This document shows positions 31,000 to 42,906 of a stretch of DNA of 64,000 nucleotides, one piece after another. The stretch is from Spinacia oleracea. Taxonomy: Eukaryota; Streptophyta; Magnoliopsida; Caryophyllales; Amaranthaceae. Each line of letters begins with the position of its first letter. Within the stretch, counting starts at the first letter, position 1. Both the position numbers and the translations under genes were made by a program. Under the pieces are notes generated by a model. That model saw only the letters and a list, made by a program, of their open reading frames with translations, was not told the DNA's origin and did not search any database. The stretch covers positions 4,898,001 through 4,962,000 of the forward strand of contig NC_079490.1 in NCBI RefSeq assembly GCF_020520425.1, read 5' to 3'.

Positions 31000-33960
31000 C
31001 AAAACTCAGGCAAGAGTTAAAATCGAAGATCTTGACTTGCAGCGATGCTTTAACAATGCAATACTGGCTACAGCTCATACTGCAGGTACACCTGCGTTTG
31101 TGTAGCCTAAGATTTCGGGATGTGCTTGCTTCAGATGGTCCTTCGGGAATTCTCATGTAGCGAGTGCACTAATTCAGGTCTAGCTTTGGAATAAAGCCTA
31201 CTGCCCTTGGAAAAGTGACTGACTACTGGTGAAGTAGTTTTTTGAGAAGAGTTTGGGTCCCGTATCATAGATATTGCCAGCAATTGATCTCTTGTATGAC
31301 CTGTTCCTTGATCTGAGTGATTCTGGATAGCCTTCATCATCTAGTTCTCCCATTCTGAGATCAGAATCTGTGGGTTTGTCTTTACTTAGTAGTTAGTACC
31401 CATGATCTGATGGCTAGTTCACCTGCTGGTTCTGTCAACCTACTGAAGTTTTTTGTCAGTGAGACGAAATATTCAAGTTACAAGGGAAGTTGTTGAAGGA
31501 TAATGACTTGGTACTGGTGATTTATGGATCTGTGACGTCGGGGTTCATGCAAAGAAGATTGAGTTGTCTTCTTGAAAGTGATACAACTCAGTCAGTTACG
31601 GAAGAGATGGCAAAGGTGTTTGAGTTGTTAGCTGAAGATGCAGCAATATTAACTCTGCGTATGGATGATGAATTGGTTACAAATTTTTTGCCTGGGTATG
31701 TGTAGTTTGGTTGATGCAGTCTTGTAGAGGCAGAAGATAGGCCAGACATTATTCATCCTCGAGAATGATGCCAGTCAACATAATAATAAGGCTCCACAAA
31801 CCTGCAACTGTCGGATTCCATAGAACTTCCTGCTGTTGGAATATCAGGTGAATATGATAATCATCCTGCTGGTAAATCATTGCTTGCTGATTTGAAGTGT
31901 AAACACTGAAGACTCAAGTGGAAGTGAATGTTATCATATGAGTATGTTCGGCTTATCTGCTCTGACATTGTCAAATAGATGGCAAGACAAACAAGATTAT
32001 ACAGAAAATATGAGACGAGGCAACAAAAACTTTAGTAATGATGTAAGCCTAGGCATTTCCAAGATGTTTGAGGGAGCTTATTTGTCGGAACAGATTGTAG
32101 GTAAATTTTTTGAGCATCTCTGAAGACATGAATTGTACCAAAGATGGAGCCTGTGACAATATATCTCTTCTCAGATTTCAAAAAAGCTACTGAGCCGGTC
32201 CAATGCCAAGATATTGATACTGACCTTTACTTCTCTATATGATGTTCTATCAAATTGCAGGGAGTTGCGTCAGTTTTTCCGAGAGACTTTGGCTTCATTA
32301 AAATGGACTGCAATCAATTAGCTGATGCATTAGCAAAGAAGTGAGAGGCTTAATGCCACAACTTAGTTTTGAAGTCAATGTAACTAGGAATTTTCCCCGA
32401 ACCCCTAATTATTGTTTAAGCTTGAATTTCCTCCGCGACCTTCAATAATTATTAGAGTTTGAAGTTGGTAATTTCTTGCTACATGTTACTATACATTAAC
32501 CAAATTTTTATTTATGGGTTGTATGATACTACTACCTGTTCTCGATAGTATCTTCCCGGTCTGTTTCTTGATCATGCTAGGTGAAAACACTTGATGCTGG
32601 AGATTAAAAATTCAACTGTTAGATTTAGTATTTTGCTGAATACCTTCTTACTGTTTCAGGTTATGCAGAGACTTTAAGGTCAATCTTATTAATAATTGTA
32701 TCAGCTAGCTAAGGTTCGTCTGTCATTTCAGAGCATTATTTTGTTCTCTTATTACAGCTCTGTTGGTTAGTATTCCTTTTCTTTATACAGAAGGTGAGGG
32801 CTATAACAAGCCTGTTATTAGGGAAGGAGGTTTTATTTTTATACTGATACATCGATCTTGTCCTAATTCGCTAGTAACAACCGAGTTAATCTATTTCTTT
32901 ATAACAGGTTTGAAAAATGCAGAAGCTTTTGGTCTCAGCTTCAGAGTCAAATAAGGAAAATGCATGATACACAAAACCGAAGAGCAAATGAGCTGTGGCA
33001 AGGCCGTCCTGGATGGATCTGTGAGGTTGAGTACAAGTAAGCTATCAGCTCGGTCATCTGAATGAGGTTAAGAAAATATTAAGGTTTTCTTATGTTTCTC
33101 TGCTTTGTCAAAAATAGTTTCCTACATCATGTATCATGTTAAGTAATCCCTTAACTACATGGATTTGGATCTTGTACAAAATCCACCTTACACCCGGGTA
33201 TGGTATCACGTGCACCTAGAGCTAGGTCCATCCGGGAGTAAGATGGATGTACTTATAGATCTACTGTGTGAGTGTGTGGAATGTGAAAAGCTTAGCAGAG
33301 TGAACGGTTAATGTTTAGGGTTTAGTAGCCTTTTCTCACTTATCCCTGATTTCAATTTCTGGGTTATGTGTTTTTTCGTAAGGTTTTGATATTTTCCCTG
33401 CCTTCAAATTTCAAATTCTGTATAATCCGATATGAATAACAATTCAAAGAATGCTTGGTTAATTGACTGTATTAGTTTAGTGTCTTGTCAGATAAATTGT
33501 TTGTGCAGCTCTTCAGTTATGTTGGTAAAACACAATTCTTGTAGACAACATCCTCTAATTCCTTTCTGACATGATCACAATTTAAGAGCAGATTGTCTTA
33601 GAAGTTTAAAGCCTTTTGAAATCTGTTTTTCGTCACCTCTCGAAGCAACTTGATGACATTTTTCATTTCAAACATGTATTTTTTTTTGTTTTTTTTAATC
33701 TTTGAGAATATGTGAATGTTGAGTATATTAGGTTTCTTTTATTATCTAACTTTAAAGCTGGTGAAAAGATTTTGTTTCGATTTTAGGGTTATGTTTTTAG
33801 TTTGATTCTTGTTATAGTGTAATAATTCTTTTTGTCATGGCTAATCAGTAGCTTTAGTTGATTAGGTTATATGTTCTTTATTGACGCAATGACGCGTTTA
33901 TAAACATATGTCGAGCTGGTAAAAATGATGTCTGAGCTGAATTCGTTGATTGGTCTAAAA
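31000..33960 (+). other. Exon-like debris, unrecognised
   Basis: This has the texture of decayed gene sequence: short frames of 60-70 codons at 31490-31705 (SVTSGFMQRRLSCLLESDTT) and 31938-32123 (NDVSLGISKMFEGAYLSEQI), and DFGFIKMDCNQLADALAKK at about 32286-32343, which resembles the end of an RNase-H-like (RVT_3) domain. None is long enough to name. At 33178-33250 a palindrome-rich piece (CACCCGGGTATGGTATCACG) looks like repeat DNA. Confidence 0.3.
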
Positions 33961-34020
33961 TGGTGAATGTTTTGCTCTGTTTATTTGACATGCTCTTGAT
34001 ATTACTGTGCTTGTCTGCAG

Positions 34021-35372
34021 GGAAGCGAATGTGAGTATCCACATAGTGAATATGCTCGGATGAACCCGACAGATTGTATTTACTGGATGAATGGAAACTG
34101 CTTGAATCCAAAATGCTCATCTAGGCATGTCTGTGCTAATGTCAGTGTTTTACTCTTGTCTAATTGCTTAGTTGACCAGACAGTACTAATTGTCTTTTCC
34201 CATTTATATTCAGCCTTTAGATGGTTTGGTGGGATCTCAAGTTGATGGGTCGTCTGCTTTTGTACCGCGTGGCCCATCTGTTCTTTCAGCTCCTCAGAAT
34301 CCAACTGAGCAAGTGAGCAAGGAGTCCCCTGCATTTTCTTTCAGAAGGGATCTATTACTATATACTAAAAGAGACACCAGGAATGACACATGTCATTTCC
34401 TGGTTCGATTTTTTCCCGCCAGAATGTTTTTTTTTATTTTTTTACTTTAAAATAAGTAAATGACATTACGTTTTTTTAGGAAACTAAGATAAAAATATAT
34501 TTTAATTACCATAGATGTGTACTGCATAATATATTATTGGAGGAAAGCTAAATCAATATTATTTTTTCCTTTATGATATAATTTTATTTATGCATTATTA
34601 TAACTTTTTAATCTGATAAGAAATATAAAAAATATTGATAAATGAACTTCTAATGTTAGTCTACTATTAATAATATAATACGGAGTACATGGTAACTGAT
34701 AAGTAAGAATGTTAATTAAAATAATAATACATGGTAAGTAGACTAACATATAAGTTTATTTATCAAGATTTTACTCAATTCAAAATATGTTGTATTTGAC
34801 TAACTCGGTTATGCTCGGGTCTTTTTCGAAAATTAGTCTTGAGTCATTCTGGTTTGGTTAACGTTGTTAGATCGTTCTACATACAAGTAAACGACTATTA
34901 TTTTTAACTTTGTATAATAATATGCAAATTTAGTTCATTTGAATTTTTTTTTTACACAACTTTGAATTTATACTTTTTCATATATCCTTTCACTTTCATG
35001 TTTTCCTAATATCACAAGTCTTTTAGTTACTATTAAAATAATAAATTGTTTTAGTAGTAGCCGTGCGTTGCACGGGCCCTAAACTAGTATTGCTTAAAAG
35101 TTGACAGATGTCCTTTCGTGCATGGTCCAAATCTTCCTACTACAAAGATTCAAAAGGTTCCAGCCAGCACTGCTACCCCTGGAGCTCCTGCTTTCAAGAA
35201 AGCTTTTGGTAGCCTTGAAAAGTGTACACAGCCAAAAACGAATTTCCAGACAAATAAACCTAATGTTGCTGAAAAGCTGCCCCAAGGTAATGCAATCCTA
35301 AAAATTCAGTCTGTTCGTCCGATGAATGGAGCAACTGTTAGAAAACAGCCTTTCAATCTAGACAACTTTTGA
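34021..35372 (+). pseudogene. CCCH zinc-finger gene fragment (C3H17/19-like) split by a Helitron
   Basis: Exon 34021-34128 (acceptor CTGCAG before, GT after) reads GSECEYPHSEYARMNPTDC then IYWMNGNCLNPKCSSRH, a C-x7-C-x4-C-x3-H finger. The exon from 34214 reads PLDGLVGSQVDGSSAFVPRG. After a frame change it reaches VPCIFFQKG and is cut by a Helitron at 34351. It resumes at 35088 with YCLKVDRCPFVHGPN, so the finger C-x7-C-x5-C-x3-H is split inside one codon run. The tail continues to about 35286, then a stop at 35372. Plant proteins with this order are nuclear CCCH RNA-binding types. No upstream first exon is found. Confidence 0.8.
34351..35087 (+). mobile_element. Helitron G, complete short element inside a zinc-finger exon
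   Basis: Starts TCTATTACTATATACTAAAA after an A (AAGGGA) and ends AAACTAG before a T. A strong hairpin, CCGTGC-GTT-GCACGG (35061-35075), lies 8 bp before the end. It is 737 bp, AT-rich and non-coding. The host exon reads through exactly when the element is ignored (GGA|TATTGC), which confirms both ends. Confidence 0.92.
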
Positions 35373-36687
35373 GAGTCTTAAATTTTGTTTCAGCTCATTG
35401 AAGTGAGAACCTTTCTCTGTCATTAAGGACTTTCTGCAATGAGCTAAAAGCTAAAGAACCTCAGTCACAGAGAAAGCGGAGTAAAATTTCCAGGAAGGAG
35501 GCCAAATTAAGCTACAACAAGTGCACTTGAGATTGCTGACCTCTGAGATCAGTGAGTCCCACACCTATATTGAGCATTTTGATTTAAGTAGAATTTGTTG
35601 TTGTTTGCTATTTACTCGGTCGGACTACCTTGACTAAGAATAATGCTACTAGCCTTCTACTGTGCCAATTTCAGTAACAGTGATGAAGGATATTGACACC
35701 TCCTCGAGTTATAATATATAAGGATGGGATCACGAGACATATTTTGTTGCGTTTTTGCTGGGACAACGAGACAAATATTTTCTCTGAGCTATTTCAGCAA
35801 ATATGTTTTGTGTCGCTTCTAGGTGCTCGGTTAGATGTCTTCAAAATCGCTTAGGTTACCCAGTTTCCCTCCGATTAATAGAATACTTTTATGGTTATCT
35901 CCATTCCGGCTATTTGATGCAATTGCACTGCACCTTCTGTTAGTTTAAACTTTACTCACCTTGAGTAAACTATGTTTTCCTTGGTTCTAAATTAGTGTAA
36001 AACATGACTAAAGGAGTTCGAACAATTCTGTTAAAGATCAGAATTTCACGTTAGATTATGCCATTACTATTTGCTACTTGCACTTTGTTGGTGAAACTGG
36101 TAAAACACGGGGCAGTGCTAAGTATCTGGTTTGCCAGCCAAATACAAAACCAGTATGCAAATTGTGATTAACAAAATGGATGAATTACTTGTCCCAAAAA
36201 ATGATACAACTTTAATAAGATTGTACATTTTGACCTACTTAACCCTGCCTAATTGCATGGTCTACACCAGGTAAATGCAATACTATATTTTCTTATATAT
36301 TTATTATAGCTGCATTAAACTTTTAGCCTTTGAATGTGAAATGATTAGAACTATGTTTTTCAGTAATGATTTTCGCAGCTTTTCACTGTCATTCTGTATA
36401 TTTCTGCCATTTTTGAATAAGTTTATTGGTGTTCTTAATTATACAGGGATTGAGATCAAGTACCAAGAAATGCCTGTTGGTGGATCTGCTATTGATCTCA
36501 TCGGAGTCCCATTGCCAGAGGAGACCAATCTGATGATGTACCTCTTGGAGCTACTGTCATTAGTTGTCGAGAGTTTGATTGATTCTAACAGCAATAACAA
36601 TGTAGACATCTTGTCAATTTGGTTTTCCATAATCAAATTTTATTTTTATTTTTTTGGTGGTTATAACAAATTTTAATTGGGATGCAG
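35373..36687 (+). other. Decayed exon-like sequence, unrecognised
   Basis: Some codon-like stretches are present, such as GIEIKYQEMPVGGSAIDLIG at about 36446-36505 followed by VPLPEETNLMMYLLELLS, preceded by an acceptor-like ATACAG. I cannot assign a family. It may belong to the CCCH fragment upstream or the MINDY fragment downstream. Confidence 0.3.
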
Positions 36688-36988
36688 AATAAAGATGCAG
36701 AGTATGTCGAAATTCAACAACAAAATGTTGCTGATGGAATAGACTTGCTTCCACGTCTTACGACTGACATTGATGTAAATGACAAATTCCTTAGGGTTGG
36801 TCTTTTATTCAAGTTTATCCTGGTATAAATACTTGAACTTTCTTATGTTTAGGTCCTAAATCCTAATCATTTTCTTGATATAATTGGCCTGGATTTCACA
36901 GGAATGGTGGCTTGGAGTTTACCCCAGAGTGCGCAATATTTAATCTTCTGGATATCCCATTGTATCATGGTTGGTTAGTTGATCTCAG
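36688..36988 (+). pseudogene. MINDY-type deubiquitinase (DUF544) fragment
   Basis: Two exon-like pieces lie in order. The first, 36688 to about 36793 after GATGCAG, reads NKDAEYVEIQQQNVADGIDL then LPRLTTDIDVNDKF. The second, 36902-36988 between CACAG and GTACTT, reads GLEFTPECAIFNLLDIPLYH then GWLVD. The phrases LLPRL, DIDVN, FTPECAIF and LLDIPLYHGW mark the MINDY catalytic fold of K48-specific deubiquitinases. The catalytic-Cys exon and the rest of the domain are not found, so this is a remnant. Confidence 0.78.
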
Positions 36989-37785
36989 GTACTTTCTACA
37001 ATTGCCGGGAGCAATTATTTGAATCCTAATAGGAAGAGTTATTTAAATTCCAAACATTATTATCCCGTAGAAAGGAAAAGTTACAAAAAATGCAATTGAG
37101 AAGGGAACCTAAGATAGGGGGAAGGGCAATAATAATAAAAAAAACATACTCATGGACATATTCCCAAAAGACTGTGTTAGGGATAAATCTCCAATTGCCC
37201 ATGTTGGACTTTTTACATGACTGGGATGACAAAATGACATCAAATTGTGATTGTTCTGTTTATTCTACGTGATACTTATGTTTAGTCAATTGCTTATGGG
37301 GGGTTGATGATTGCACAGATGCATGAATTCCATGAATCTGCGGAATCCGAAGTGTTAAGACTTAAAAGCCTTCAATTTGAACATGTGGAAATATCACGCA
37401 GCCTTGAAATCTGGTTGACACATTTTCCCCCAAATGGTACATGGTGGCATAAATTGATGCTTATGTAGTTATGTAGCTTCCAACTATATAGTTTTATTCA
37501 ACTTCTATTGAATTTACCGGAAATATTATGCAGTTGTATTGATTTGTCTTGCTCTCTTGGTAGGTACTAGGTAGGCTTTTACCAAGTGTTGCCTGCATAT
37601 ACTGGAAGATTCACAATATCCGTGTTAGTTCAGCCTTTTACAGTGCTCAGCGTAATTGTGAGTTTTTAGTCTTGTAGTTTCCGCTTTTTATTGGTTCATT
37701 GCATAAGTAGTTACTTAGTCTGTTGTTGTATGGACGAGTTTGCATAAGATTGTTGTGAGGGTATGGTCTCTTTTCTAAAATAGTA
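36989..37785 (+). other. Spacer with possible MINDY-gene debris
   Basis: No complete ORF. A piece at about 37317-37430 (HEFHESAESEVLRLKSLQFE in one frame) looks coding but is not assignable. Confidence 0.25.
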
Positions 37786-38110
37786 CTCCCTCCGTCCCTT
37801 AATACTCGCACCGCTTTCTTTTTCGGGCCGTCCCTTAATACTTGCACCGCTTCTATAAATGGAAATTTTTAACAATATTATATTATTTCTCACACTTACC
37901 TACTACCCCACCTACACCCCTATTCTTTACAAAAAATTATTTAAAAATTCACATTCTCCACTCACCACTCCCCATCCCTTACACATTTTCCACTAACTAT
38001 ATTAAAAAAATACCCCACTATCAACTAACACCATTAAATTAATAAGTCAATTTAAATGTCTTAAACTCCGCACCGGTCAAACCGGTGCGAGTATTAAGGG
38101 ACGGAGGGAG
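37786..38110. mobile_element. Stowaway-type MITE
   Basis: Ends CTCCCTCCGTCCCTTAATAC and GTATTAAGGGACGGAGGGAG are near-perfect inverted repeats, flanked by TA (37784-37785 and 38111-38112). The interior AT-rich arms also pair partly. Confidence 0.88.
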
Positions 38111-39457
38111 TAATAGTTAATGATTGTATTCTTCGAAATGTCTCAATTTCAATCAAGTAATTGGGATACTATTGGAATGGCACAAATTATTGTAACAAAT
38201 ATTGTACTCCGTAGTAAAATAATGTCACATACTCTTAATTATTAGGAGCTGATGAAGTTATGAATTACATAGTATTATTTTTATTATTGTGTATCCATGT
38301 TCTAATACAATGAGTAGGTTTAACTAGGTAAATAATTACAATGGTAAGAACACCAAGTTACTAATTGACCCCAGCCAGATAATTTCACAAGTCTCATTAC
38401 ATAAATAAAATGTGAGGTAAATAATGAAACTCGTAGATATAGGCGTTAATGCATACATTAGCTTTGGCGGCAGAATCGGCTAAACTTATTCCCCAAATTG
38501 AAACTGAGGGTTGAGAGTTTAAGGCTTACTGTCACCAGGTTGGTGTAGGAGTTAGCCTTTTGCCTAAGCTTTTGGTTGGGGGGGCTAAAGTACATTCATA
38601 AATACACATGCACACCCTAGCGGGCACATTGCGCTAGAAAACACAATGTTCGGAAAGTAAATGTTATATTTCTGACACTTTTTCTGGTTTTTCTTCAGAG
38701 GATCAAGAGTCTAGACTCTAGACTCAAAATAATTGGATGTATCCATAGCAGCAGGAGACATGCAGAAGTAAGAGTTGATGAAGAATTATTGGATGTTAAA
38801 TTCTTGACACTTATTTACCCAATCTGGCTGCGTTTCTGGCTATATATCCATTTAACCATATAAAGCTTATTTTTCCTGGTCAAGTGATTATAGAGTGCAT
38901 GAATTGATATGAAATGAGGTTAAACTTGATTAAATTTTGTTCTTCCCCTCTTCAGGTGCCAATAGCTTTAGAGGCTTCCATCTGAAATTTGCCTCCTGCT
39001 GCTATGGATCCATCCAATAATTTGATGCAGTGGCTTTTGCATCTGAAAACAAAGGAAGATCATTGCAAGCTATTGTGGAGCAGGTTCGTGATGGTAGCAC
39101 AATTAGTCTACTTGCTCCCTGAGTTTCAGTATGTTCAGGTTTTTGTGGCTGTAATCCAAGTACATAAGCTAGCAAACAAGTCTGATATTATAGGTTTGCT
39201 TGATAGAGATGATACTTGTGCAAAACAAGTTGCACGCATCTCAATAGAAAAGGAATGTTTTAGAAGCTTGTCTATTATATGCAAATACGACTTTATCATG
39301 ACATTTCTCATTTATCATCTTTATTGCATTAACCAAAACATCATAAGTGTCCGTCTTTTACAAGAGAATTTTTTATACCTTAGCACGCACGGTCCAACAA
39401 CTAGTAGTTTACAATTTGTGAGTGGATTGTGTTTCCACACCTAAAGTTTTCGAAGTA
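38111..39457 (+). other. Intergenic sequence with an unrecognised exon-like piece
   Basis: Mostly AT-rich. At about 38957-39290, following CTTCAGGTGCC, an open stretch (MDPSNNLMQWLLHLKTKEDH, CKLLWSRFVM, DIIGLLDRDDTCAKQVARIS) looks like decayed coding sequence in the same orientation as the fragments upstream. I cannot name it. Confidence 0.3.
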
Positions 39458-39690
39458 CTTCCTCCTTATTTACATACTCCTTTATGACCATATTGGATTT
39501 ATGAATTACATATTTGTAACTATGTAAAGGAAGATATGACAATGCCAAATTATGTTAGATTTGATCTAATGTATTTTTTTGAATATTGACTTTTATAATT
39601 TTTACTGATAAATAATTAAGGGTACTAGTAGTTATAAGTGTATTTGTAAGCGTAAAAGTCAAACTATTGCAACTAAAAAAATCGAGGAAG
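39458..39690. mobile_element. Stowaway-type MITE, diverged
   Basis: Left end TA-CTTCCTCCTTATTTAC and right end AATCGAGGAAG-TA are short imperfect inverted repeats. It lies about 250 bp upstream of the wall-associated kinase start codon. Confidence 0.55.
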
Positions 39691-39937
39691 TATAATTTTT
39701 TATTATAAATTGGAAATCTTTTGAAGATGACAGAATTAAAAGACCAAATATTTAGAAGACAAAGTCCAATGCAGCTTCTGAGGTCTTATATTTGACATTA
39801 ATTAAGGATGGAAGTCTTTACCTACCATATTGAATTATTAGGCAGTCAAATTCTATATCTTGTTATATACTGCAATTTTTCTATGGAACAACTTTTTTTA
39901 TAATATCTGAGTTCTGAAACTAATTTGAACTGTAAAC

Positions 39938-42906
39938 ATGCATCTCCTGAGGCTTTTCCTCATCCTCTCCTCAATGGTTGCAGTCACAGTAGTTGGCGTT
40001 AAGGCGTCAACGGCACCAACCAACATGTTAACAGCTGCAAACACCACCAAACCTGGTTGTTCGAGGAAATGTGGTGACTTAACCGTACCATACCCCTTTG
40101 GCATTGGTACTAACTGCTCTCTTGATCGCAGCTGGTTCACTATCCGATGTAATACTTCTTACAATCCTCCAAGAGCTTTCTCAGTGGTTGGCCTCGGGTT
40201 TTCAGGAAATCCGGAAATCTTGAATATAACTGAGAATCAGGTAATGGTTCGGAATTCTCAGATAGCTTCCAAATGCTACGATCCCCAGGGAAACGAGGTC
40301 TCAGGAAGTACAGGGAACTTTGATATATATGATTCTCCCTTTACTTATTCAAACACAAATAAGCTGATAGTTGTTGGCTGTAATGATTATGCACTAATTT
40401 CTGCTTCAGCTGGGACCGTATCAAGGGGGAGTCAATTCAATTTTAGAGCTGGTTGCCTGGCCTTGTGCTCCAACCCAAATGAGGTGATTCAGGGATCTTG
40501 TTCGGGTTTGGGTTGTTGCCAGTCATCCTTCCCAGTAGGTCTGCAATCATTTACAGTTACTCTTTCGAGCTTGCAGAATCGCTCTATTGGTGGAGTCTCA
40601 TCTGTTCAGCCTTGTGGATATGCTTTTTTTGCTGGAAATGACAGCTTCAGCTTTCATGGAGCTTCAGATTTGAGTGGCACGGTTGTAAACAGAACAATAC
40701 AGCAAATCCCTCTTGTGCTTGATTGGTCTGTTGGAGTCACTCCTGGAACTAGGCTTACATGTGATCAAGCGAGAAGAAATTCAACTACTTATATTTGTCA
40801 GTCGAATACAAGGTGTATTGATTCGAATGAAGGTGGTTATCGTTGCAGATGCCTGTCAGGCTACGAGGGTAATCCCTACCTAGAACCAGGTTGCACAGGT
40901 TAGTAGTTGCAGGTTTATTTTCAGCAGAAAAACCAAAATTTGGTTTTTGACAAGAAAATTTGCCTGTCATTTCTTAGATGTTGATGAGTGCGCTACTGGT
41001 TCGAACAATCCATGTGCCATGGCGTGTCTTAACACTCCAGGGAGTTTCCAATGCTATTGCCCGAGTGGGTATTCCGGTGATGGATATAGAAATGGGACAG
41101 GCGGTTGCATAAGGATTCCTGATAACAGTTCGTCATCCCTTAAGAAAATCATTCTAGGTAATATATCTCTGAATTCATTGATTTTTGTAGAACAGATGTC
41201 AGTTTTCCAACTACTCCCTCCATCCTAATTTATTCTTTACACTTTCCGTTTCTAGTGTCCCATTTTCATCTTTACGCTTAAAATCTTTCCTTTTATATTG
41301 TAGCATAAAAGTCCTTTATATTATGTCAAAAATCGTGTCAAATGATTATTTCAACCAATCAAATTCATTGGGCCATTTTAACCATTAAATCTATCACACT
41401 TTCCCATCCGAACATTAAATCTTTCTCATTTTTCCAATTTCAAAATTTTGATAAAAGTTAATTTTTAGTAAACGTAATTTGCATTCTTTAAGTTAAACAA
41501 AAAGAGAATATTTTTCCACATTTAATTATTTGTTACATAGCGTGTATGATACCAAACGTAAAGAATAAAAAGGGACAGAGGGAGTAGTTCTTGAATGTTT
41601 GAATGGTGAAAAGTAATTTGTTCACAAATTCGATATTTGAAGTGCTTTGTAATGTGTTCATCTTCAAAATCGACATTGTTGCTAATTACTGTGTAATTTC
41701 TCCCACATATTAATAGGACTAGGCATATCCTTGGGATCAATGCTTCTGCTCCTTGCTAGTTGGTATTTATATTCTTTTCTCAAAAGGAGGAGAATAGTTA
41801 AGCAAAGAGCGGCACACTTTGAGAGAAATGGCGGCTTATTGTTGCAACAACAGATGTCTTCTTCTGATGAAAATGTCGTAGCAAGAATGAAAATCTTTAC
41901 AGTTGAAGAGTTAGAAAGAGCCACAGACAACTTCAATAAGGACAGAATACTCGGGCAAGGAGGCCAAGGTACGGTTTACAAGGGAATGTTGAGCGAAGGA
42001 AAGATCGTTGCCATAAAGAAGTCTAAAATGGTGGATGCAACTCGAGAATTCATTAACGAAGTGGTTATCTTATCACAAATCAATCATCGGAATATAGTCA
42101 AATTACTGGGATGTTGTTTAGAGACTGAAGTTCCTTTACTAGTTTACGAGTACATTACAAACGGAACTCTTTTCCATCAAATACACAACCCGAGTGAAGA
42201 GTTCCCAATCACATGGAGAATGCGGTTGCAGATTGCTTCTGATTCAGCCGGTGCACTAACTTACCTACACTCATCATCTTCTGTTCCTATTCTACACCGA
42301 GACATCAAATCTTCTAACATACTTTTGGATGAAAAGTACAGGGCAAAGGTGTCAGATTTCGGGACTTCGAGATCAATAGCCCTGGATCAAACCCATGTAA
42401 CAACCCGTGTGGTGGGTACGTTCGGGTATCTTGACCCGGAGTATTTCCAGTCAAGCCAGTTTACTGAAAAGAGTGATGTTTACAGTTTCGGGGTTGTACT
42501 TGTTGAGCTTCTGACAGGACAGAAGGCAGTACGTAGTGCATTCGAGGAAGACAGGAGTTTAACTTCATGGTTTCTCTCGCATATGGAAGCTTCTAGTCTG
42601 CTTGAAATCGTGGACACTCAACTCATACAAGAAGGCTCAAACGAAGAGTTTTACATCATTGCTGATCTCGCAAAACGGTGTTTAAACTTGGATGGGAAGA
42701 GTAGGCCGAACATGAAGGAAGTTCTGATCAAAATTGAAGAGTTGTTGTCACTTCATTTGCCCCAACAGGTCGGGCCTGGAACTAAGGAAGTGTTTGGCGG
42801 TGTAACGGGAAATGTATACGACGAGTTTTCGACTACGAGCACGTTTTATATGGAAAATAACACTTCAAGTTCTGCTGAATTTTCGTTGTTATTCAATCCC
42901 AGATGA
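39938..42906 (+). CDS. Wall-associated receptor kinase (WAK/WAK-like), three exons
   Basis: Exons 39938-40898, 40978-41157 and 41717-42906 join in phase to 777 codons (776 aa); all introns are GT-AG. Order: signal peptide (1-24), GUB_WAK galacturonan-binding region ([20 protein letters not shown]), an EGF-like module at the end of exon 1, a calcium-binding EGF in exon 2 ([13 protein letters not shown]), a transmembrane helix at about 381-402, then a kinase at about 455-725. The kinase has [11 protein letters not shown], catalytic Lys in [20 protein letters not shown] and [10 protein letters not shown], so it is an active RD type. WAKs sense pectin and signal in cell-wall integrity and defence. 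Intron 2 holds a Stowaway MITE. No lesion seen. Confidence 0.93.
41214..41584. mobile_element. Stowaway-type MITE in WAK intron 2
   Basis: Ends CTCCCTCCATCCTAATTTAT and AATAAAAAGGGACAGAGGGAG are inverted repeats, flanked by TA (41212-41213 and 41585-41586). It makes up about two thirds of the 559-bp intron and leaves the splice sites untouched. Confidence 0.85.

Noticed and set aside
32286-32343. RNase-H-like end of a LINE or RVT_3 gene
   Set aside because: Only about 19 codons (DFGFIKMDCNQLADALAKK) with no supporting RT or RNase H catalytic motifs nearby; too little to call.
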